64,000 bases of DNA from Halomonas huangheensis (GTDB taxonomy: Bacteria > Pseudomonadota > Gammaproteobacteria > Pseudomonadales > Halomonadaceae), in contig NZ_CP013106.1 in assembly GCF_001431725.1 (NCBI RefSeq), positions 4,526,001 through 4,590,000 on the forward strand, read 5' to 3'. The stretch's first letter is position 1. Every line of letters begins with the position of its first letter. The position numbers and the translations under genes were made by a program. Positions 43,967-52,449 of the stretch are shown in pieces. Below the pieces are notes generated by a model. It worked only from the letters and a program-made list of their open reading frames with translations. It was not told the DNA's origin and ran no database searches.

Positions 43967-44371
43967 ATGACCATGAGTGCCGCCTATGGCCGCGGAGCCA
44001 GCGCCTATGCTCGTGTGGGTATCGAAAGTGGGGTGATGTCCGCCAGCCCTCATCAGCTTATCGTCATGCTGTTTGATGGGGCACTGGCCTCGATACGTGC
44101 CGCACGCCTGCACCTTCAGGATGGCCGAATCGGAGCCCGCGCGGAAGCCATCTCCAAGGCACTCGACATCATCAACAATGGCCTGCGTGCCGCGCTGGAC
44201 AGTGAACGCGGAGGAGCGATCGCAACCCAACTGGACAGTCTGTACGACTACATTGCCAGACGCCTCATCGAAGCCAACCTCCGTCAGGATGTTACTGCCC
44301 TCGATGAATCCGAGCGCCTGATCGAGGAGATTGCCTCGGCCTGGCGTGAGATTGGCTCTACTCCCAACTGA
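43967..44371 (+). CDS. fliS: Flagellin export chaperone FliS
   Basis: A 134-residue helical protein (E. coli 136). The start at 43967 follows CAGGAGG. The N-terminus contains AAYGRGASAYARVGIESGVMSASPHQLIVMLFDGAL (in pieces), the FliS signature. It binds the flagellin C-terminus and prevents premature polymerisation. It lies between fliD and fliT, 11 bp before fliT. Confidence 0.96.
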   Translation: MTMSAAYGRGASAYARVGIESGVMSASPHQLIVMLFDGALASIRAARLHLQDGRIGARAEAISKALDIINNGLRAALDSERGGAIATQLDSLYDYIARRLIEANLRQDVTALDESERLIEEIASAWREIGSTPN

Positions 44372-44382
44372 CCGAGGTGCTC

Positions 44383-44778
44383 ATGCCCTACGCCCGATGC
44401 CCCTATGCTGCTGAGCGCGCGCGCCTCATCGAGCAATATGAAGCTCTGTTGCAACTCACCGAGCGCATGCTGAAGCTCAGCCACAACAACAAGTGGGACG
44501 AGCTGATCGCCATGGAAACGGATTACATCGCCGAGGTTGCCAGCATCGGCGGTCCGCTACCGATCGAGCATCTCGATGAAGCCACTCAGGCGCGCATCGG
44601 TGAACTCCTTGAGGCAATCCTCGACAACGACATGCGGCTGCGCCAACAGTTGATCGAACGCCGTGACGCCCTGGGAGACATGTTGCAGGTATCGCGTCGC
44701 CAACAGGACCTACACCGAGCCTACAGCGGTGGCAAGGTCATCAACGCTGGCAATCGCTTCCGTCAGGAAACGTCGTGA
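44383..44778 (+). CDS. fliT: Flagellar protein FliT
   Basis: A 131-residue helical protein (E. coli 121), encoded right after fliS. It has the FliT pattern: IEQYEALLQLTERMLKLSHNNKWDELIAMETDYIAEV (in pieces, about residues 12-48). In enterics FliT is the FliD chaperone and, when free, inhibits FlhDC. FlhDC is encoded nearby, so that feedback may hold here. ATG 44383 follows GAGG; a GTG at 44377 is an alternative. It overlaps the next gene by 4 bp. Confidence 0.88.
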   Translation: MPYARCPYAAERARLIEQYEALLQLTERMLKLSHNNKWDELIAMETDYIAEVASIGGPLPIEHLDEATQARIGELLEAILDNDMRLRQQLIERRDALGDMLQVSRRQQDLHRAYSGGKVINAGNRFRQETS

Positions 44779-46088
44779 GCGGCATCACCACTCTGATCGA
44801 CACGCTTCTCCACCAGGTATTGGGCAAGCGTGTCGATCTGCCTCCACCACGGGACCTCAACGCTCCGATCAAGGCGGTCGACCCGGGGCGTGGCCCGCGC
44901 GAAGTTCATAGCGATTCACGCCTCGATGCCCGTGGCTCCTCGGCCATAACTTCCCGGGAGTCCGGCACCAGATCAGCTGTCACATCGCCCAACGCCGGCA
45001 CACCTCCATCGACAATCACCAGCCTGAGCGCGCCGGCACAACATATCGCAGACCTGTTGCTGCGCTTCCCCGCACCGTCCTCAGCGATTCTGCCTCGTCA
45101 GCCCCTGCTGAACTTTACTCCCGCCAATACACTGAACTCTGCTCCCGCCAATACACCGGCGTTTCAGAGCCAGACCACCTCTTCGCCACACCCCACCGTC
45201 GCCATCAACACCAATGTCATCAACGCAAGCGCCATCAACGCAAGCGCCATCAACGCAAGCGCCATCAACTCAAGCGCCATCAACCCCAACCCTACGCTTG
45301 AGGCTTCCAACGGACTGGTCTCCCAGCTCGCCACTCGACTGAGTCATAGTGTCCGCGACAGCGGGCTGTTCTATGAAGCTCACCTCGCCCACTGGCTCAA
45401 GGGCGATATGCCCCGCGAGCAACTGGCACGGGAACCGCAGATGTGGCGTGCGCTGCTGTTCCGCCCCGCTGCCGCCGCCGAAGCGAACAGCATGCTTCAG
45501 GGAATGGCCTCCGCTCCCTGGCGCGCCAGCCAACCCTCAGGGTTCCTGCCCAGGGAATCTCCGCTAGCGGGGGTTCAAGGCGACGGTGAACCCATCACCT
45601 CAGGTCAGCCACAGCGCACCGAAGACCTGGCACAGAGCGCTCGCCAGATCGTTCACCCCTCGCTTGCTACGCTGGTGCGTCATCAACTGGAACTGTTGTC
45701 CACTCCTGTCCTGCGTTGGGAAGGCGATGTGTGGTCCGGCCTGTTCATGGCGCTGATGGTGCAGCCCGACGACAGGTATCACGACCCCGACAGGCCACCG
45801 TCGGACTCACAAACGCAGGATGAGCCACAGCAGCAAGCCTGGCAGGCCTCCATGCGCCTCGAAGTGGAAGGGCTTGGCACAGTATCCATCGACGCCCGCC
45901 TCCAGCAATCGCGACTTGCCCTGACACTGGGCGCCGACAGCACACAACTCCGACAGCAACTGAGCCAGCACCAACAGGACCTGACCGCCCGACTACGTGC
46001 CCATGGTCTCGATCAGATCGATGTCATCGTTGGCGACTCTTCCCCTATCGCTCAGGAACCACCTCGCCAAGGAACCACCAACCGATGA
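44775..46088 (+). CDS. Second FliK-like hook-length control domain protein
   Basis: A 437-residue protein, start GTG 44775 (GTGA overlap with fliT). Residues about 1-165 are low-complexity, with a tandem INASA repeat encoded by 15-bp units near 45220-45285. The rest has the FliK-type C-terminal domain: MRLEVEGLGTVSIDARLQQSRLALTLGADSTQLRQQLSQHQQDLTARLRAHGLDQIDVIVG (in pieces, about 360-425). It is paired with a FlhB C-terminal paralogue downstream, mirroring the FliK-FlhB switch partners. Function is not established; a second specificity-switch or export regulator is possible. Confidence 0.8.
   Translation: MSGITTLIDTLLHQVLGKRVDLPPPRDLNAPIKAVDPGRGPREVHSDSRLDARGSSAITSRESGTRSAVTSPNAGTPPSTITSLSAPAQHIADLLLRFPAPSSAILPRQPLLNFTPANTLNSAPANTPAFQSQTTSSPHPTVAINTNVINASAINASAINASAINSSAINPNPTLEASNGLVSQLATRLSHSVRDSGLFYEAHLAHWLKGDMPREQLAREPQMWRALLFRPAAAAEANSMLQGMASAPWRASQPSGFLPRESPLAGVQGDGEPITSGQPQRTEDLAQSARQIVHPSLATLVRHQLELLSTPVLRWEGDVWSGLFMALMVQPDDRYHDPDRPPSDSQTQDEPQQQAWQASMRLEVEGLGTVSIDARLQQSRLALTLGADSTQLRQQLSQHQQDLTARLRAHGLDQIDVIVGDSSPIAQEPPRQGTTNR
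45205..45290 (+). repeat. 15-bp tandem repeat inside the second fliK-like gene
   Basis: GCCATCAACGCAAGC is repeated in tandem (three near-perfect copies plus diverged flanks), encoding INASA units in the disordered N-terminal region. Confidence 0.85.
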
Positions 46089-46357
46089 CTGATTCTCCTC
46101 CCCGCCGCCAGGCCGTAGCACTCGCCTACGGTGAACAGTCTGACGCGCCGCGTGTCGTTGCCATGGGCTATGGCAATGTCGCCGAGCGCATCATCGAGCA
46201 GGCTCGCACCCAGGGTGTCCATGTCCACGATGAGCCGGCCCTGGTGGCGCTGTTGATGCAGCTGGAGCTCGATCAGCAAATCCCTCCGCAGCTCTACGAC
46301 GTTATCGCGGAATTGTTGGTCTGGACTTACGAACTTCGCGACAAGCGTTACTCATAG
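46085..46357 (+). CDS. fhlB: FlhB C-terminal-domain paralogue (FhlB/YlqH type)
   Basis: A 90-residue cytoplasmic protein homologous only to the C-terminal export-switch domain of FlhB. Its APRVVAMGYGNVAERIIEQARTQGVHVHDEPALVALLMQLELDQQIPPQLYDVIAELLVW (in pieces) aligns with APRVVAKGVDTVAARI and what follows in FlhB of this window. The NPTH autocleavage motif is absent, so it mimics the processed downstream fragment. Similar proteins can partly substitute for the FlhB C-fragment in other bacteria. It overlaps the fliK-like gene by 4 bp. Confidence 0.88.
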   Translation: MTDSPPRRQAVALAYGEQSDAPRVVAMGYGNVAERIIEQARTQGVHVHDEPALVALLMQLELDQQIPPQLYDVIAELLVWTYELRDKRYS

Positions 46358-46647
46358 ATTCAATTCTCAAATATTTGTAATTTTTATTTTCAACCTAAGT
46401 ATTATTGGCATGAAATGGAGCCAAAGCTGGGCTATTTATAAGAAGATTACGATTCGTTGATTTACATCAACAGCAGAGCGAAACGGTGCTTGTGCAGCAA
46501 AGTCATTACGCCACACTAGCGCCGCTGAATAACAAAACGAGCGGAAATGCGTGCAGAACAGGCCAATCAAGCACGAAATTGCAACATTTCACGTTCGACA
46601 ACGCCGGCGATGATCGGCGGTAAAATGAAAAAACGAGGCAGGGAATC
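46358..46647 (+). promoter_or_regulatory. AT-rich flhDC regulatory region
   Basis: A 290-bp gene-free region, strongly AT-rich at 46358-46445, precedes flhD, as expected of a master-operon promoter integrating several inputs. It holds a perfect FNR-type palindrome (listed separately) and ends with GGCAGGGA as ribosome binding site for flhD. Confidence 0.7.
46457..46470. promoter_or_regulatory. FNR/Anr-type box upstream of flhDC
   Basis: TTGATTTACATCAA matches the FNR consensus TTGAT-N4-ATCAA exactly, 178 bp before the flhD start. It suggests oxygen-responsive control of the flagellar master operon. Confidence 0.65.
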
Positions 46648-46971
46648 ATGAGCTCCACCACTTTGGTCGACGAGATTCAGGACATGAATCTTGCCTATCT
46701 TCTGCTGGCCAGAAGGCTGCTGGCAGACGATCGTGCTACCGCATTACTACGACTGAAAATCACTGAAGAACAGGCGGATATGCTGCTCAGTCTGAACTCC
46801 CGTCAGCTGACGCGCGTATCACGAACCAATCAATTGCTTTGCCATCTCAGTCTCGGCAGCGTCAAGCAGCTGCGTCAGATCGTCGACAACCCTCGTGAAC
46901 AGGGGCTATCCCATCTGCATTCATCGTTGTTGATGGCGGGTACCCAGCTGCAAGCCGAGCTGGGAGATTGA
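46648..46971 (+). CDS. flhD: Flagellar master regulator subunit FlhD
   Basis: A 107-residue FlhD (E. coli 116-119). It matches the family through [62 protein letters not shown] (in pieces, residues 8-69). With FlhC it forms the FlhD4C2 activator of class-2 flagellar promoters. It overlaps flhC by 4 bp. Confidence 0.96.
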   Translation: MSSTTLVDEIQDMNLAYLLLARRLLADDRATALLRLKITEEQADMLLSLNSRQLTRVSRTNQLLCHLSLGSVKQLRQIVDNPREQGLSHLHSSLLMAGTQLQAELGD

Positions 46972-47543
46972 GCATGGCAACGACCAAGAGTCTTGTTGGT
47001 GAGATGCAGCAGGTGCAGCTGGCGATCGATCTGATTGAACTCGGTGCCCGCCTGCAAGTGCTCGAAACCGAGACGGATCTCAGCCGTGCGCGCCTGATCC
47101 GCCTGTTCAAGGAGGTTCGCGGCATGTCCCCGCCCAAGGGCATGTTGCCGTTCTCCACCGACTGGTTCATTACCTGGCTGCCGAACGTCCATTCCTCGCT
47201 GTTCTACGCCTTCTACCAGCGTCTGCTGGGGCAGGGCTGTCAGCGTATGGAAGCGTTCATCAAAGCGTACCGTCTCTATACCGAGCAGATCGATATCGAT
47301 GCCGCCGAGCCGGTTCTCGGCCTGACTCGCGCCTGGACCCTGGTCCGCTTCTTCGAGAGCGACATGCTTCAGTTGTCGACCTGTACACGCTGCAGCGGTG
47401 GTTTCATTGCCCATGCGCACTCACCGTCTCACGACTATGTGTGCGGTATCTGTCAGCCACCCTCACGGGCTGGCAAGACTCGCCAGCGTCAACGCGGCCT
47501 CCAGGCCGAACAAGCACAGACCATATTCAGTCATCAGGCCTGA
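46968..47543 (+). CDS. flhC: Flagellar master regulator subunit FlhC
   Basis: A 191-residue FlhC (E. coli 192). Family stretches include [43 protein letters not shown] (in pieces, about residues 26-68). The zinc-binding site is CTRC, then CGIC (about 143-146 and 163-166). FlhC supplies most DNA contacts of FlhD4C2. An N-terminal MSMA gives two close possible starts. Confidence 0.96.
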   Translation: MSMATTKSLVGEMQQVQLAIDLIELGARLQVLETETDLSRARLIRLFKEVRGMSPPKGMLPFSTDWFITWLPNVHSSLFYAFYQRLLGQGCQRMEAFIKAYRLYTEQIDIDAAEPVLGLTRAWTLVRFFESDMLQLSTCTRCSGGFIAHAHSPSHDYVCGICQPPSRAGKTRQRQRGLQAEQAQTIFSHQA

Positions 47544-47557
47544 TCGACACGCCTTCT

Positions 47558-47579
47558 CGGGCGGCCTCCGGGCCGCCTG
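47558..47579 (+). terminator. Hairpin after flhC
   Basis: GGCGGCC-TCCG-GGCCGCC forms a stable 7-bp stem with a TCCG tetraloop 15 bp after the flhC stop. No T-run follows. It separates flhDC from the sigma-28-driven motA operon. Confidence 0.6.
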
Positions 47580-47678
47580 ACTCCCTTCAAGCAACGCCGC
47601 TCGCTTACTGTACTTTCCTGCCCTCGCCCCCTACTGCTGCTGGTCGCGACTCGCACTGGCCGTGACCCAGCTTTTTGC

Positions 47679-47705
47679 TCAAGTCCAGGGCCGCACCGCC
47701 GATAA
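47679..47705 (+). promoter_or_regulatory. Sigma-28 (FliA) promoter for motAB-cheAW
   Basis: TCAAGTCC, an 11-bp spacer and a perfect GCCGATAA, matching at 13 of 16 positions, lie 43 bp before the GTG start of motA. Confidence 0.85.
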
Positions 47706-47748
47706 CCTCTTACAACACCTCAATTCGTGCTCGCAGAGGATAGCTGTC

Positions 47749-48621
47749 GTGCTGATACCTATTGGATTTCTGGTCGTTCTGTTGTCTGTATTCGGCGGGT
47801 TCGTGCTCTCCGGCGGCAGTCTTGGCCCTCTGTTTCAGCCGACAGAGCTGCTGATGATCGGTGGCGCTGGTCTCGGTGCCTTTATCGCCTCCAACCATGG
47901 CAAGGCCCTCAAGGCCACCTGGCGCATCTTCTCTCGGTTGCGGCGCTCCAAGCGCTACAACAAGGAGATGTATATGGAGCTGATGGCGCTGATGTACCGC
48001 CTGCTGTCGAAGGCCCGGCGCGACGGCATGCTGGCCATCGAGCGGGACATCGACAGCCCCGACGACAGCGCGCTGTTCAATGAATACCCGCGAGTGCTGG
48101 CGGACCCCATGATCATGAACTTTCTCACCGACTACCTGCGCCTGATGGTCGCCGGCAGCATGGAGCCCATGGAAATCGATGAGCTGATGCTCCATGAGAT
48201 CGAGATGTTCGAGCAGGAAGGCCACATCCCGGCGGATGCCATTGCCAAGGTCGGAGATGCGATGCCGGCGTTCGGCATCGTGGCCGCGGTCATGGGGGTG
48301 GTCAAGGCACTCAGCACCACCGCAGCCGATCCCGCCGAGATGGGGGTGATGATTGCCCATGCTCTGGTCGGCACCTTCCTCGGCATTCTACTCGGCTACG
48401 GCTTCATCAATCCGTTGGCCAGCCGCATCGAGCGCCAGGTCGGCGAATCGGTAAAGATGCTGCAGTGCCTGCGCGTCACGCTGCTGGCCAGCTTGCACGG
48501 CTATCCACCGCAACTGGCAGTGGAATTTGGTCGCAAGGCACTACACACCGCCGAGCGTCCGAGCTTCACCGAGCTGGAAGAATATGTCCGTGAAGCCAAG
48601 ACGAGTGCGGGGGGCGCATGA
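47749..48621 (+). CDS. motA: Flagellar stator protein MotA
   Basis: A 290-residue inner-membrane stator subunit (E. coli 295). The start is GTG 47749, 9 bp after AGAGGA. This gives MLIPIGFLVVLLSVFGGFVLSGGSLGPLF (in pieces), aligning with the E. coli N-terminus. The frame is open to 47662, but a sigma-28 promoter lies in that extension, excluding it. Four TM segments are expected; conserved helices near GDAMPAFGIVAAVMGVVKAL and ALVGTFLGILLGYGFINPL (about 195-240) line the proton path with MotB. It overlaps motB by 4 bp. Confidence 0.96.
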   Translation: MLIPIGFLVVLLSVFGGFVLSGGSLGPLFQPTELLMIGGAGLGAFIASNHGKALKATWRIFSRLRRSKRYNKEMYMELMALMYRLLSKARRDGMLAIERDIDSPDDSALFNEYPRVLADPMIMNFLTDYLRLMVAGSMEPMEIDELMLHEIEMFEQEGHIPADAIAKVGDAMPAFGIVAAVMGVVKALSTTAADPAEMGVMIAHALVGTFLGILLGYGFINPLASRIERQVGESVKMLQCLRVTLLASLHGYPPQLAVEFGRKALHTAERPSFTELEEYVREAKTSAGGA

Positions 48622-49589
48622 GCACGCCCGGTGAGCGCCGCCCGATCATCATTCGGCGTCGCAAGGTCGTTCACAAACACCACGGCGGTAGTTGGAAGAT
48701 TGCCCTGGCCGACTTCATGACCGCCCTGATGGCGCTGTTTCTGGTGATGTGGATTCTGTCGTCATCGAGCCGCGAGACCCGTGAGGGTGTTGCCGACTAC
48801 TTCAGTACCCCGCTACTCACCGCCCTGACCAATGGAGATAGTCAGGCTGTCAGTCCTCAGGTAATCCCCGGAGGCGGACCGGACCCGATGAGCATCGAGG
48901 GGGAACGAGCTCGCATCGATGTACGCATGCAGACTCGTCCCAGCGAGCAGCAGAAACGCGCCTTCCGCGACCTTCAGCGTCGCATCGAGTTGGCGATCGA
49001 ACAGGACCCGACCCTGAGAGGCATCCGTAATCAACTGCGCTTCGATATGACCCAGGAAGGACTGCGCATCCAGCTACTCGATAATGAGCAACGCCCGATG
49101 TTTGCCCTCGGCAGCGACGCCATTGCGCCCTATCTGCGTGACCTGCTGTACACCATGGCACCGCTGCTCAATGACCTGCCCAACGAGCTGAGCATCAGTG
49201 GACATACCGACAGCCTCGCTTACCTCAACGGCTATCAGGGCTACAGCAACTGGGAGCTTTCCACCGACCGCGCCAACGCTTCACGCCGTGAATTGATTGA
49301 GGGAGGCCTGACCGCCAGCAAACTGCTGCGCGTGGCCGGTCTGGCCGACCAGGTAGTGATGCCCGGTACCGAGGCGGAAGACCCGATCAATCGTCGTATC
49401 GAACTGATCGTGCTGTTCCCCAGCGTCGCCGAGCTTATTCGTCATCCCGGCACTCTGGCACCGGCGGCTGAGCCACCACGCATGGCGGGCGCCGAAACCA
49501 TGGTTGCCCGAGCACGCGACCAGGCCGCCCCAGTGCAAGGAGTTGCCACGGATGACCCTACTGACGCATCTGCTGTCGCCGCACAATAA
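48618..49589 (+). CDS. motB: Flagellar stator protein MotB
   Basis: A 323-residue protein (E. coli 308). One TM segment is in WKIALADFMTALMALFLVMWIL, with the proton-carrying aspartate in LADFMTA (near residue 34). A plug region follows. The periplasmic OmpA-like peptidoglycan-binding domain is LSISGHTDSLAYLNGYQGYSNWELSTDRANASRRELIEGGL (in pieces, about 192-235). It anchors the MotA stator to murein. Confidence 0.96.
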   Translation: MSTPGERRPIIIRRRKVVHKHHGGSWKIALADFMTALMALFLVMWILSSSSRETREGVADYFSTPLLTALTNGDSQAVSPQVIPGGGPDPMSIEGERARIDVRMQTRPSEQQKRAFRDLQRRIELAIEQDPTLRGIRNQLRFDMTQEGLRIQLLDNEQRPMFALGSDAIAPYLRDLLYTMAPLLNDLPNELSISGHTDSLAYLNGYQGYSNWELSTDRANASRRELIEGGLTASKLLRVAGLADQVVMPGTEAEDPINRRIELIVLFPSVAELIRHPGTLAPAAEPPRMAGAETMVARARDQAAPVQGVATDDPTDASAVAAQ

Positions 49590-49610
49590 TCATTCAAGGG
49601 TGTAATCGGT

Positions 49611-51806
49611 ATGGACCTTTCTGACTTCTACGACACCTTCTTCGAGGAAGCCGAGGAACTGCTGGCCGATATGGAGGGCCATCTGCTGGCTTTGGACCCA
49701 GCCGCTCCCGACACTGAGCAGCTCAACGCCATCTTCCGCGCCGCACACTCGATCAAGGGCGGGGCCGGCACTTTCGGCTTCGATATTCTGCAGCGCACCA
49801 CGCATATCTTCGAGAACCTGCTGGACCATACTCGGCGGGGCGAGCTGGCGCTGCGTGCCGAGACCATCGACACCTTCCTGGAAACCAAGGACATGCTCAA
49901 CGATCAGCTCGATGCCTATCGTAATGGCACATCACCGGATGCCGAGGCCTACGAGCGTATCTGCCAAACACTGCAGCAGATTGCCGAGGAAGAGATCGGT
50001 CAACGCATTGACGCTACCGGCACTCCGGGCCAGTCCGACCAGACACCCAGCTCTCCACCAGACAAGAACGGAGAGGAAGCCCGAACAGAAGATAGCGAGG
50101 AAGACCTCACCTCCGCCACTCCAGTCACCATGGAAGAAAACGCGGAAAACCTGCTGCAGGTAACGCTGATCGGCCTGCAGGACAAGGATCGCGAGCTGTT
50201 GATTGAAGAACTCGGTCAGCTCGGTGAGGTCATCGCACGACGTGGCAGCGATCAGCGCCACGAAGTCATTCTGGCCAGCAGCGCCAGTGCCGAGGATATC
50301 GAGGCAGTGATGTGCTTCATCGCCGCTCCGGAACAGGTCGAGGTCACCCGCGTAGAGCAGCAATGTGCCACGCCCTCGCAGGAAACCGACACGCCCCCGC
50401 TGGAAGCCGACACGCCCCCGCTGGAGGCCGACACCCCCATCGGTGCCGATCATGACCTCAGTGTCACCCAGCGCGGTAGTGCCGCTTCTGCCGCGACATC
50501 CACTCCCCAGGCGGCCCCCTCGGAGCCCCGCAACGGCAAACCAGCACCACGCGAGAACAGCTCGATTCGTGTCTCGGTGGACAAGGTTGATCAGATCATC
50601 AACCTGGTGGGCGAACTGATCATCACACAATCAATGCTCGACCAGACCGTCAGCGAACTGGAGGGCATCAATCATCCGGGGCTGGTCAGTGGCATGAGCC
50701 TGCTGCAGCGTAACGCCCGAGACCTCCAGGAAGCGGTGATGTCGATTCGCATGGTGCCCATGGACTATGTGTTCAGCCGTTTTCCGCGCTTGATCCGCGA
50801 CCTCGCCGCGCGCCTCGACAAGCAGATCGAACTGGTCACCGAAGGTGAAGCCACCGAGCTCGACAAGAGCCTGACCGAACGCATCATCGACCCGCTGACG
50901 CACCTGGTGCGCAATAGCCTCGATCATGGCATCGAGTCACCGCAGGCTCGCGAAGCCGCCGGCAAGCCGCCCACCGGGCGCCTGACGCTATCGGCTCAGC
51001 ACCAGGGTGGCAATATTCTTATCGAAGTGATCGACGATGGTGCCGGACTCGATCGCCAGCGCATCCTCGCCAAGGCCATCGATAGTGGGTTGAGTGTTTC
51101 GGAGTCGATGAGCGATGAAGAGGTCTGGCAGTTGATCTTCGCCCCGGGCTTTTCCACCGCTGCCGAGGTCAGTGATGTCTCCGGGCGCGGTGTGGGCATG
51201 GATGTGGTCAAGCGCAACATCCAGGCCATGGGTGGTCATGTCGAGATCCATTCCCAATCCGGCCGAGGGACCACCACACGCATCGTGCTGCCACTGACCC
51301 TGGCGATTCTCGACGGCATGTCGATCAAGGTCGGCGACGAGATGTTCATCCTGCCGTTGTCGGCGGTCATCGAATCGCTGCAGCCCACTCAGCAGGACCT
51401 CTACACCATGGCCGGGGACGACCTGATGCTTCGGGTGCGTGAGGAATACCTGCCAATCGTGGCTTTGCACAAGGCATTGGACGTAGCCCATGCCGGCACC
51501 GAGCCCAAAGACTGCATCGCCGTGATCGTACAAGGAGAAGGCCGTCGCTATGCCCTGCTGGTCGATGACTTGATCGGCCAGCAGCAGGTCGTGGTCAAGA
51601 ACCTCGAGACCAACTACCGCCGAGTCCCCGGTGTTTCTGCGGCCACCATCCTCGGTAATGGCAGCGTGGCCTTGATTCTCGATATTGCCGACCTGCACCG
51701 ACTTTACCAGCGCAAGAAGCACCGCGAGCTCTCTACGTCACCGGACAAGGCTCTTTCGCTTTCCACCTCTCCTTCCACCACCCCAGCGGAGGACAATACG
51801 CCATGA
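49611..51806 (+). CDS. cheA: Chemotaxis histidine kinase CheA
   Basis: A 731-residue cytoplasmic kinase (E. coli 654). P1 carries the phosphorylated H46 in [17 protein letters not shown]2 is near 170-250. A linker with a tandem DTPPLEA repeat (about 260-280) follows. P3 dimerisation starts near [23 protein letters not shown]4 kinase boxes are [19 protein letters not shown] and [18 protein letters not shown]; the P5 CheW-like domain is C-terminal. It phosphorylates CheY and CheB. It overlaps cheW by 4 bp. Confidence 0.97.
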   Translation: MDLSDFYDTFFEEAEELLADMEGHLLALDPAAPDTEQLNAIFRAAHSIKGGAGTFGFDILQRTTHIFENLLDHTRRGELALRAETIDTFLETKDMLNDQLDAYRNGTSPDAEAYERICQTLQQIAEEEIGQRIDATGTPGQSDQTPSSPPDKNGEEARTEDSEEDLTSATPVTMEENAENLLQVTLIGLQDKDRELLIEELGQLGEVIARRGSDQRHEVILASSASAEDIEAVMCFIAAPEQVEVTRVEQQCATPSQETDTPPLEADTPPLEADTPIGADHDLSVTQRGSAASAATSTPQAAPSEPRNGKPAPRENSSIRVSVDKVDQIINLVGELIITQSMLDQTVSELEGINHPGLVSGMSLLQRNARDLQEAVMSIRMVPMDYVFSRFPRLIRDLAARLDKQIELVTEGEATELDKSLTERIIDPLTHLVRNSLDHGIESPQAREAAGKPPTGRLTLSAQHQGGNILIEVIDDGAGLDRQRILAKAIDSGLSVSESMSDEEVWQLIFAPGFSTAAEVSDVSGRGVGMDVVKRNIQAMGGHVEIHSQSGRGTTTRIVLPLTLAILDGMSIKVGDEMFILPLSAVIESLQPTQQDLYTMAGDDLMLRVREEYLPIVALHKALDVAHAGTEPKDCIAVIVQGEGRRYALLVDDLIGQQQVVVKNLETNYRRVPGVSAATILGNGSVALILDIADLHRLYQRKKHRELSTSPDKALSLSTSPSTTPAEDNTP
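50380..50437 (+). repeat. 21-bp tandem repeat inside cheA
   Basis: GACACGCCCCCGCTGGAAGCC-type units repeat two and a half times and encode DTPPLEA in the P2-P3 linker. Confidence 0.8.
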
Positions 51807-52306
51807 CCGATCTTGGCCACAGCAGCGGCTCGGCGGCCGCTGATCTCAACCAGCGCCAGTTTCTGATCTTCTCCCTCGGTAGCGAGGAATACGCCATCGA
51901 CATCCTCAAGGTGCAGGAGATCCGCGGCTACGACAACGTCACCCGTATCGCCAACGCTCCCGCATTCATCAAGGGTGTCACCAATCTGCGCGGTGTCATC
52001 GTACCGATTGTCGATCTGCGCCTGCGCTTCGCGCTCGACAGTGCCGAGTACAACAACCAGACCGTGGTCATCGTGGTCAATGTCGGCCAACGCGTGATCG
52101 GCATCGTGGTCGACAGCGTTTCCGATGTGATGGCCCTGCTTCCCGAGCAGATCAAGCCAGCCCCTGACTTCGGCGTCACGCTGTCCTCGGACTATCTGAG
52201 CGGTCTGGGCAGTGTTGGCGATCGCATGTTGGTGCTGGTCGACATCGAGCGCCTGTTGAGCAACGAGGAAATGGCGCTGGTCGAGCAACTCGATGGCAAT
52301 TCCTGA
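51803..52306 (+). CDS. cheW: Chemotaxis coupling protein CheW
   Basis: A 167-residue adaptor linking MCPs to CheA, the same length as E. coli CheW. Family motifs are [57 protein letters not shown] (in pieces, about residues 21-77) and [11 protein letters not shown]. Its last codons are duplicated in a tandem array beyond the stop. Confidence 0.97.
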   Translation: MTDLGHSSGSAAADLNQRQFLIFSLGSEEYAIDILKVQEIRGYDNVTRIANAPAFIKGVTNLRGVIVPIVDLRLRFALDSAEYNNQTVVIVVNVGQRVIGIVVDSVSDVMALLPEQIKPAPDFGVTLSSDYLSGLGSVGDRMLVLVDIERLLSNEEMALVEQLDGNS

Positions 52307-52351
52307 GCGGCAAGTTCACGAATGGCAAGTTCATGAATGGCAAGTACATGG
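52293..52351. repeat. 15-bp tandem repeat beginning in the cheW 3' end
   Basis: The end of cheW (ATGGCAATTCCTGA at 52293-52306) is followed by three 15-bp copies of the ATGGCAAGTTCATGA type (starts 52307, 52322, 52337). The array looks like serial duplication of the gene's terminal codons and stop. Confidence 0.85.
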
Positions 52352-52449
52352 ACAGCGCCAGGCTCCGCCCGCTTTCCGTTCACCACAACAACGATAGACA
52401 CCAGCGACAGGTCTCAGGCTTGCATGCCTGATTGCTGGGGAGATTGAGC

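Noticed and set aside
52352..52449. Possible sigma-28 promoter for the MCP gene
   Set aside because: ACGATAG occurs at about the right place, but the -10 is weak and the -35 position does not match; the gene may be read from the motA promoter.
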